Shown here: positions 13,434 to 18,876 of the stretch, piece after piece | Layout: each line of letters opens with the position of its first letter | How positions within the stretch are numbered: the first letter of the stretch is position 1 | From: AWTP1-13 sp035253505 | GTDB taxonomy: Bacteria > Pseudomonadota > Alphaproteobacteria > Rhizobiales > Hyphomicrobiaceae | DNA: 18,876 nt | Direction of reading: 5' to 3' | Assembly (NCBI GenBank): GCA_035253505.1 | Contig: DATFCC010000214.1 | Span: forward strand, 1-18,876 | The notes under the pieces: generated by a model | What the model was told of the DNA's origin: nothing | Seen by the model: only the letters and a program-made list of their open reading frames with translations | The model's database searches: none | Translations under genes and position numbers: made by a program

Positions 13434-14690
13434 CTACTTGCCGCCGAGTGCCTTGCAGTCAGGCGTTGTGCGCGAGGGCAGGCCCATCGCGCGGAAAGCG
13501 TCCGGCGTCATGCCGAGGGTCTGCGTGACATTGTCGACACGAGCGACCATCTTGTTTGACAGCGTGCCGTCCGCGTTTGCGCTCACTTCGGTGACGAACA
13601 CCGAGCCGGAGGCCTGACGGTTCTCGTTGAGCGAGATCGGGCCCAGGGGGGTCTGCAGCTTCAGCTTGGACAACGCGGCGTGGAACTTCTTATGGCCGTC
13701 GCTGAGGTCGCCCTTGACCTCGTTCAACCCTGCGATCATGGCGAGCGCGTTCACGTGGTAGCCGACACCGAACAGGGACGGCGAGGGAAGCCTCTTGTCC
13801 GCCGGGAACGCGTCCTGATACGCCTTGACATAGGCTTGCCACTCCGGCGCCGGGTTGTCGTTGGCCACCCAACCCGAAGTCGGGGTGCCAATCAGGGCCT
13901 CCTTGGCTTTGCCCTTTGAGCTCAGCACGGTCGGGTCGGCCATGATGGAGCCGCCGATCAGCTTGGCCTTGCCGCCGGCTTGCTGATACTGATTGAGGAA
14001 GTTGATCGCATCCGTTCCGCCCACGCCGAGGTAGATGGCGTCGACGTTGTCGGGCAGCTTGGCGATCACGCCGGCATAGTCCCCCGAGCCAAGCGGAACC
14101 CACAGGCGCTCCACCAGTTCGCCGCCGGCCTTGCAGAAGTCGACCGCGAAGCCAAGGAAGTTGGTATAGCCGAACGAATAGTCGGCCGACACGCTCGCGA
14201 CGCGCTTCCAGCCCTTCTTCTCGACGACATACTTGCCTAGCCCAGTGCCCCACTGAGCGCCGTCGAGATTGAACCGGAAAAAGTTCGGCGACGGGTCGAC
14301 CCAGGTCGTCTCCAAGGCGCCGGAGATGCCGTTGATCACGGTCTTGTCCGGGATGGTCTTGGAGTAGTCGCGCATGGCGATGCCCTCGGAACCCGAGAGC
14401 GGGCCGAGGATGATATCGACCTTGTCTTGCTCGATGAGCTTGCGCGCCATGCGCGTTGCGGTGGCAGGCGTCGTATCGGTGGGGGCAACGACCGTTTCGA
14501 TTTTCTTGCCGCCGGCCATCCCGCCCGCCAGCTTGAGGGCCAGCTCGACGTTGCGGATGCCGTCCGCGCCGCCGGCCGCGAAGGCGCCCTCCGTTGCAAC
14601 CAGGATGCCGACCTTGATTGTGTCTTGCGCGACCGCTACGCCGGGCGCCATCAACGCCACGGCGGTAACCGCCCCGATGAGTCGCTTCAT
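13434..14690 (-). CDS. livK: branched-chain amino-acid-type ABC transporter substrate-binding protein (LivK-like)
   Basis: This 418-residue protein has a Sec signal peptide (MKRLIGAVTAVALMAPGVAVA, likely cut before QDTIKVG) and a type I periplasmic-binding fold. The body opens with TIKVGILVATEGAFAAGGADGIRN, then the VVAPTDTTPATATRMARKLIEQDKVDIILGPLSGSEG region typical of Peripla_BP_6. It would capture the substrate in the periplasm and deliver it to LivHM. Real substrates of such proteins range from branched-chain amino acids to amides, urea and aromatic acids, so leucine binding is not proven. The ATG at 14690 is set by GGGAGG seven bases upstream. It is divergent from livHMGF across 454 bp, unlike the common arrangement in one run. 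Confidence 0.9.
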   Translation of the reverse strand: MKRLIGAVTAVALMAPGVAVAQDTIKVGILVATEGAFAAGGADGIRNVELALKLAGGMAGGKKIETVVAPTDTTPATATRMARKLIEQDKVDIILGPLSGSEGIAMRDYSKTIPDKTVINGISGALETTWVDPSPNFFRFNLDGAQWGTGLGKYVVEKKGWKRVASVSADYSFGYTNFLGFAVDFCKAGGELVERLWVPLGSGDYAGVIAKLPDNVDAIYLGVGGTDAINFLNQYQQAGGKAKLIGGSIMADPTVLSSKGKAKEALIGTPTSGWVANDNPAPEWQAYVKAYQDAFPADKRLPSPSLFGVGYHVNALAMIAGLNEVKGDLSDGHKKFHAALSKLKLQTPLGPISLNENRQASGSVFVTEVSANADGTLSNKMVARVDNVTQTLGMTPDAFRAMGLPSRTTPDCKALGGK

Positions 14691-14720
14691 GTCGAATCCT
14701 CCCAAGGATCGATGATTGTC

Positions 14721-14739
14721 CGTGGCTCATTTGGCCACG
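14721..14739. repeat. inverted repeat in the livK leader
   Basis: CGTGGC (14721-14726) and GCCACG (14734-14739) flank a 7-base AT-richer centre, about 31 bp upstream of the livK ATG. It may be an operator half-site pair or a leader hairpin. Confidence 0.4.
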
Positions 14740-14811
14740 CCTGATCCGCCTGCCGGCAGACCCTGCCGCGACGGCGCTTGCACTCCAGCCTACACCTCGC
14801 AGTACCGCCCG

Positions 14812-14840
14812 ACTACATCACACAGCCGCGCAACAGCCAA
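14812..14840 (-). promoter_or_regulatory. candidate livK promoter
   Basis: On the minus strand TTGGCT (14840-14835) and TGTAGT (14817-14812) are separated by 17 bases. Each matches the sigma70 consensus in four of six positions. It would give a leader of about 115 bases that includes the inverted repeat at 14721-14739. Confidence 0.3.
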
Positions 14841-15078
14841 CTGCGCCGGTATCCTTGCATCTACTTTTTGGCAGCGGAGAGACGACGACGGAACATGGCA
14901 AATGCGTTCGCCTTGCCAGGGTCGACCCGGCACCGGGGCCGCGCTTCGCCGCCGATGCCGGGCCCTATTCTCGCGCGGCGGACCTGCGCAAGGAACGTCA
15001 AGAGTGGGCCGATCATCGCCGATGGCACCTGATGCCCGCCGAGGCGGTGCCAGATCGCCTCTCTGGTGAACCATAAGT

Positions 15079-15108
15079 TTGCTTCCAACATGCCCAAATC
15101 GGTGAAAT
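15079..15108 (+). promoter_or_regulatory. candidate livHMGF promoter
   Basis: TTGCTT (15079-15084) and TGAAAT (15103-15108) are 18 bases apart in a short AT-richer patch, the only one in this GC-rich gap, about 37 bp before the livH start. Confidence 0.3.
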
Positions 15109-15144
15109 CATTAGGCTGCGGATACGGCTGGTGCGGCCGGACCG

Positions 15145-16206
15145 ATGATCCTGTCGAACACGCGTGTGGCAACCGCTGGCAGCATGGGCACCTTGCAGAA
15201 TTTCAGCGCGCGCCATCCGTTCTGGGCGTTAGTGGTCCTGGTGCTGATCGTGGGCCTGGCATGGCTGATCATTGCGCCTTGGCCGCCGGGCCTCGAGCAG
15301 GCCGTGGGCCGCAAGCGGGTCTTCCTGAACGCGGTCTTGTCCGGCATTACGCTGGGTGCCCTTTATTTCCTGGTGGCGTCCGGCTTTACGCTGGTGTTCG
15401 GCCTGATGCGCAATGTCAACCTCGCCCATGGCTCGCTCTACCTTCTCGGCGGCTACATCGGCTATGGCGTGGTCGACGTGACCGGCTATTGGCTACTCGC
15501 TTTTCCGGTGGTCTTCCTGATTGTCGGCGCGCTCGGCCTGCTGCTGCAGCATCAGGTGTTTCGGCGCATGGAGGGAGAGGAGCTGCGCCAGACGCTGGTC
15601 ACGATCGGCATCTCGATCGTGCTCGCCGATCTGATGCTGTGGTACTGGGGCGGCCAGAGCTATCAGGTGCTCTCGCCGGACTGGCTGAGCGGCCCCATGA
15701 CGCTGCCGCTGATCAGCTCGCTGCGCCCCGACGGCGAGGCGGTCTACCTCTCCTATCCGCGCGTGCGCATCGTGATCCTGCTCGCCGCGATCGTGATCGG
15801 CTTGGCCATGTGGTTGGTGCTCAGCCGCTCGCGGCTCGGCATGCTGATCCGGGCTGGCGTCGACGATCGCGACATCCTGGCGGCATCGGGCGTGCGCATC
15901 CAGTACGTGTTCCTGGCGGTGTTTGCCTTCGGCGCCGGCATGGCGGGCATGGCCGGCATCGTCGGCGGCACCTTCCAGTCGCTCTCGCCGGGCGAGGACA
16001 CGCGGTTCCTGCTGGCCTCGCTCGTGGTCGTCATCGTGGGCGGAATGGGTTCGATCCCGGGAGCTGCACTCGGTGCCGTCATCATCGGTCTTGCCGAGCA
16101 GATCGGCCTCGTCTACGCGCCGACCTATTCGGTGGTGTTCACTTTCTTGATCATGGCTGCCGTGCTTGCGTTCCGTCCGCAGGGCCTCCTCGGGGCGCGG
16201 CACTGA
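15145..16206 (+). CDS. livH: branched-chain amino-acid-type ABC permease LivH, long N-terminus
   Basis: This 353-residue inner-membrane permease has LivH marks: FLNAVLSGITLGALYFLVASGFTLVFGL, NLAHGSLYLLGGY and the C-terminal FQSLSPGEDTRFLLASLVVVIVGGMGSIPGA. It contains about nine hydrophobic segments. Most LivH proteins are about 290-310 residues and begin close to the first of these segments. Here about 60 residues precede it, including an extra hydrophobic helix (WALVVLVLIVGLAWLIIAPW, 27-46). No Shine-Dalgarno stands out before the ATG at 15145. An in-frame ATG at 15184 would keep the extra helix. It forms the channel with LivM and is coupled to LivG/LivF. Confidence 0.88.
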   Translation: MILSNTRVATAGSMGTLQNFSARHPFWALVVLVLIVGLAWLIIAPWPPGLEQAVGRKRVFLNAVLSGITLGALYFLVASGFTLVFGLMRNVNLAHGSLYLLGGYIGYGVVDVTGYWLLAFPVVFLIVGALGLLLQHQVFRRMEGEELRQTLVTIGISIVLADLMLWYWGGQSYQVLSPDWLSGPMTLPLISSLRPDGEAVYLSYPRVRIVILLAAIVIGLAMWLVLSRSRLGMLIRAGVDDRDILAASGVRIQYVFLAVFAFGAGMAGMAGIVGGTFQSLSPGEDTRFLLASLVVVIVGGMGSIPGAALGAVIIGLAEQIGLVYAPTYSVVFTFLIMAAVLAFRPQGLLGARH

Positions 16207-16207
16207 C

Positions 16208-17266
16208 ATGGCACAGGTCCTACCCGCAACCGCACCGGGAAGGCTGGTGGTGCTGGAGGCGATCCCCGCGCCGGTCTGGGGGATCGGCATGTTGCTGGTG
16301 TTGATGCCCGCCTTCGCCAGCAGCTTCGTTCTGTTTCAGATTTTCGGCTGGACCTTCATCCTCGGGATGATCGCCCTGTCGCTCATGGTGCTGGCCGGTT
16401 ACGGCGGGATGGTGAGCCTCATCCAGATGACGGTGGCGGCGCTTGCCGGCTACGTGGTGGCGATCCTCGGCACCAGCGGCGTGCCCCAGATCAGCCTGGG
16501 CTGGCCGTGGTGGCTGTATATCCCGCTCGCGGTCCTGGTCGCGACCCTGTTTGGAACGCTGGTCGGCGCCCTGGCCGTTCGCACCGAGGGCATTTACACG
16601 ATCATGATCACGCTGGCGATCGCGGCGGCGTTCTTCTATTTCACGCGCCAGAACTACGGGATCTTCAACGGCTACACCGGCTTCAACAACGTCGTCCCGC
16701 CGGCCCTGTTCGGCACCGATTGGCGCCAGCCGGTGCCCTTCTACTATCTGACGCTGGGCTGCGCGACGCTGTCCTATCTTGCGGTCGTGTGGATGGCGCG
16801 CACGCCCTTCGGGCTGGCTCTGCAGGGCGTGCGCGACAATCCCAGGCGCATGAGCGCGCTCGGCTTCTCGGTGACCGCCCATCGCATTCTTGCCTACTCG
16901 TTCGCCAGCGTCATCGCCGCGTTCGGCGGAATCCTGCTGGTCTGGCAAAATGCCCAGGTTGTGCCGGGAACGGCCGGCATCCCTCAAGTGGTCGACATAT
17001 TGGTGATTGCGGTCGTCGGTGGCCTCAAACGCCCGATCGGGCCGTTCATCGGCGCGCTCATCTACGCGCTGCTCAGCGTGTTCTCGTCCGATATCCTGCA
17101 CGCGCTCGGGATGTCGGGCGAGCGGTTCAAGCTCGTCGTGGGATTGGGCTTCCTGGCTGTCGTGTTCTTTTCGCCCGACGGCGTGCTCGGCCTCTGGGAG
17201 CGCTACAGGTCGCGCGCGGAACGCAGCAGTCGCGATTTGCGGCCGGGCGGGGAGGCAGCACCATGA
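16208..17266 (+). CDS. livM: branched-chain amino-acid-type ABC permease LivM
   Basis: This 352-residue membrane protein has the LivM pattern: multiple hydrophobic helices, LAGYGGMVSLIQMTVAALAGY near 75-95, a segment with RTEGIYTIMITLAIAAAFFYF, then FGLALQGVRDNPRRMSALGF (the cytoplasmic coupling loop contacting the ATPases) and VVGGLKRPIGPFIGALIY. The ATG starts one base after the livH stop, so translation is probably coupled. The C-terminus overlaps livG by four bases (ATGA). Confidence 0.9.
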   Translation: MAQVLPATAPGRLVVLEAIPAPVWGIGMLLVLMPAFASSFVLFQIFGWTFILGMIALSLMVLAGYGGMVSLIQMTVAALAGYVVAILGTSGVPQISLGWPWWLYIPLAVLVATLFGTLVGALAVRTEGIYTIMITLAIAAAFFYFTRQNYGIFNGYTGFNNVVPPALFGTDWRQPVPFYYLTLGCATLSYLAVVWMARTPFGLALQGVRDNPRRMSALGFSVTAHRILAYSFASVIAAFGGILLVWQNAQVVPGTAGIPQVVDILVIAVVGGLKRPIGPFIGALIYALLSVFSSDILHALGMSGERFKLVVGLGFLAVVFFSPDGVLGLWERYRSRAERSSRDLRPGGEAAP

Positions 17267-18045
17267 TGCCTTCCCTCGCCGAGCGTCTGACTGCGACCGG
17301 CGCCAACGCGCTGGAGCTGCGTGGCGTCACGCGGATGTTCGGCGCCCTTGCCGCACTCACGGATGTGACCCTCAACGTGCGCCCAGGCGAGCGCCGTGCC
17401 GTTCTGGGCTCCAACGGGGCCGGCAAGACCACGCTCTTCAATTGCATCACCGGCGACTTTCCGCCGACCTCGGGCGCCATTCGCTTCTTCGGCGAGGACG
17501 TGACGGACTTTCCACCGCATGAGCGCATCCGCCGGGGCCTGCGGCGGACGTATCAAATCTCCGCGCTGTTCACCGGACTGTCCGTGCTCGACAACGTCTA
17601 CCTCGCTTGCCGCGGGGTTGCGCGCGGGCGCTTCTCGCTCATGCGGCCGCGGCGCGGGGACGTGCTGTCGCAGTCTGCCGAAGGCCTGGTCGAGGCCGTC
17701 CATCTCGAGAATGTCAGAGATCAACTGGTCGGCGAGCTCAGCCACGGCCAGCAGCGCCAGCTCGAGATCGCACTGGCACTCGCCGGCGCGCCGCGGTTCA
17801 TCCTGTTCGATGAGCCGGCTGCCGGCTTGTCGCCCAGGGAACGGGCCGAGCTGATCGAAATCCTGAGCTCCCTGCCGAAGCACATCGGGTTCATCATCAT
17901 CGAGCACGACATGGATGTGGCGCTGCGCGTCGTCGAGAGCGTGACGATGCTGCACAACGGTCGCATCTTCAAGGAAGGCCGGCCGGAGGAGATCGAGTCC
18001 GACGACGAGGTGCAGGAGCTCTACCTTGGAGGCGGCCATGGCTGA
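17263..18045 (+). CDS. livG: ABC transporter ATPase LivG
   Basis: This 260-residue ATPase has Walker A GSNGAGKTT (49-57, with Ser in the place of the usual Pro), the Q-loop in RTYQIS (Gln98), signature LSHGQ (159-163, His for the usual Gly), Walker B FILFDEPAAGLSP (179-191) and H-loop His215 in IIEHDMD. Length and the LivG-type IEHDM ending fit the family. The start has GGAGG seven bases upstream and overlaps the livM stop as ATGA. It pairs with LivF to power LivHM. Confidence 0.92.
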   Translation: MMPSLAERLTATGANALELRGVTRMFGALAALTDVTLNVRPGERRAVLGSNGAGKTTLFNCITGDFPPTSGAIRFFGEDVTDFPPHERIRRGLRRTYQISALFTGLSVLDNVYLACRGVARGRFSLMRPRRGDVLSQSAEGLVEAVHLENVRDQLVGELSHGQQRQLEIALALAGAPRFILFDEPAAGLSPRERAELIEILSSLPKHIGFIIIEHDMDVALRVVESVTMLHNGRIFKEGRPEEIESDDEVQELYLGGGHG

Positions 18046-18876
18046 CCGCTTCACCGCCCGTCCGAGCGGCACTCCCGTGCTGGAGATCCGCGGCCTCAAT
18101 GTCTTCTACGGCCGTTCGCACGCGCTGCAGGGTGTCGACCTCACATTGCCGCAGGGCGCCCTAGCGGTGGTCGGTCGCAACGGGATGGGCAAGACCACGC
18201 TGTGCAAGGCGATCATGGGATTGGTGCGGCCCTCCAGCGGCTCCATCCGCTTCGCCGGCGAGGAGCTGGTCGGTCGGGTGCCCGCGGCCATCGCGAGGCT
18301 CGGTATCGGCTACGTGCCGCAGGGCCGGCGCTTGTGGCGCACGCTCACCGTGGACGAGCACCTGCGCCTCGTTGCGGGCGAGCGTCGCGGCGCCTGGTCC
18401 ATCGAACGCATCTACCACACCTTCCCGCGGCTGGCGGAGCGCAAGTCCAACACGGGCTCGCAGCTATCGGGTGGAGAGCAGCAGATGGTCGCCATCTCGC
18501 GCGCCTTGCTGCTCAATCCGCGCCTGCTGGTGATGGACGAGCCGACCGAGGGCCTCGCCCCCGTTATCGTCGCGCAGGTCGACGATATTCTCGCGCGCCT
18601 CGCGGAGGAGGGCGAGATCGCCGTGCTGGTGATCGAGCAGAACATCGGTGTTGCTACGGCCGTGGCAGACACGGTCGCCATCATGGTCAACGGTCGCATC
18701 AATCGGCTGATCGAGTCGCGCGAGTTGGCCGCCGACCGCGGCCTGCAGGAGCGGCTGCTGGGCGTCGGCCGGCATGGCCACGAGGACGTCGCCGAGGCTC
18801 GCGCCGCGTCCGGCACATCCGCGCATGCCGGGGGCCCGCCACCCGGCCCCACGCGCATCTACATGTCGAACCCCAA
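18038..18876 (+). CDS. livF: ABC transporter ATPase LivF, 3' end beyond the window
   Basis: The frame is open from the ATG at 18038 to the window edge (279 residues seen). It has Walker A GRNGMGKTT (46-54), PQGRRLW (94-100, the LivF-type Q-loop region), signature LSGGEQQ (143-149), Walker B LLVMDEPTEGLAP (163-175) and IEQNIGVA (199-206), the usual LivF switch region. The start overlaps livG by eight bases and has GGAGG five bases upstream. LivF is normally about 235 residues, but here the frame continues past LLGVG (241-245) into a Gly/Pro/Ala-rich tail with no stop yet, ending PTRIYMSNP. Confidence 0.92.
   Translation, partial: MADRFTARPSGTPVLEIRGLNVFYGRSHALQGVDLTLPQGALAVVGRNGMGKTTLCKAIMGLVRPSSGSIRFAGEELVGRVPAAIARLGIGYVPQGRRLWRTLTVDEHLRLVAGERRGAWSIERIYHTFPRLAERKSNTGSQLSGGEQQMVAISRALLLNPRLLVMDEPTEGLAPVIVAQVDDILARLAEEGEIAVLVIEQNIGVATAVADTVAIMVNGRINRLIESRELAADRGLQERLLGVGRHGHEDVAEARAASGTSAHAGGPPPGPTRIYMSNP

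Larger units (their letters stand above)
14691..15144. other. 454-bp divergent control region between livK and livHMGF
   Basis: No supported gene lies here. Short open frames on both strands have no recognisable protein. It contains the livK ribosome-binding site (GGGAGG on minus, 14703-14698), an inverted repeat CGTGGC/GCCACG (14721-14739), a CTGCCGGCAG palindrome (14750-14759) and candidate promoters for both directions. Confidence 0.6.

Noticed and set aside
14716..15172. Several open frames of 70-120 codons on both strands in the livK-livH gap
   Set aside because: None has a good ribosome-binding site combined with a recognisable protein, and several overlap one another. A small gene cannot be excluded but is not supported.
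1..18876. tRNA, CRISPR, prophage or transposase signals
   Set aside because: None was seen. There are no spaced identical repeats of CRISPR type, no transposase or integrase motifs, and no cloverleaf-like sequence noticed by eye.

Overview
The window is GC-rich (roughly two thirds G+C by eye) and densely coding. It carries LivKHMGF-type transport, HyuA/HyuB hydrolases, a soluble P450 and glyoxylate-linked enzymes. Together with a small double palindrome built on ATGGCCGGG...CCCGGCCAT, this suggests a soil or aquatic alphaproteobacterium, probably Hyphomicrobiales and possibly near Bradyrhizobium or Rhodopseudomonas. That placement is inference: there is no rRNA or other marker gene in the window. 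No tRNA, insertion sequence, prophage or CRISPR array was seen.

Layout. (1) 1-70 is the 3' end of an unidentified plus-strand gene. It is followed by a pair of back-to-back hairpins (113-186) lying between convergent genes. (2) 240-1430 (minus) encodes a serine/alanine-glyoxylate aminotransferase. It is divergent from 1539-4436 (plus), a large YdiJ-like FAD and Fe-S 2-hydroxyacid dehydrogenase. Together they suggest conversion of a 2-hydroxy acid such as glycolate or D-lactate to a 2-oxo acid, plus glyoxylate to glycine. (3) 4612-4929 (plus) encodes a small degenerate receiver-domain protein. (4) 4983-11752 is a minus-strand block read in the order P450, HyuA, HyuB, enoyl-CoA hydratase/isomerase-like protein, DDN-like flavin/deazaflavin oxidoreductase. 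It looks like a catabolic island for a nitrogen-containing ring or amide compound. (5) 12059-12616 encodes an exported small protein and 12922-13293 a SnoaL/NTF2-like protein, both on minus. (6) 13434-14690 (minus) is livK. It diverges across a 454-bp control region from livH-livM-livG-livF (15145 to the window end), whose genes are packed with 1-bp spacing or short overlaps. LivF runs off the edge with an extra C-terminal tail.

How the genes could work together: the divergent livK and livHMGF units would import a branched-chain amino-acid-like or amide substrate. HyuA/HyuB could open a cyclic amide using ATP. The P450, crotonase-fold protein and DDN-like protein could handle oxidation and acyl-CoA steps. 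The aminotransferase and dehydrogenase would deal with small 2-oxo and 2-hydroxy acid products. Each family assignment rests on visible motifs, but the shared pathway is inference.

No clearly new defence or mobile system is visible. The strongest non-coding signals are twin GTCCCGGGAC palindromes 31 bp apart upstream of the SnoaL-like gene, paired GCGCATGC octamers 21 bp apart upstream of the exported protein, and the double-palindrome element at 113-186.
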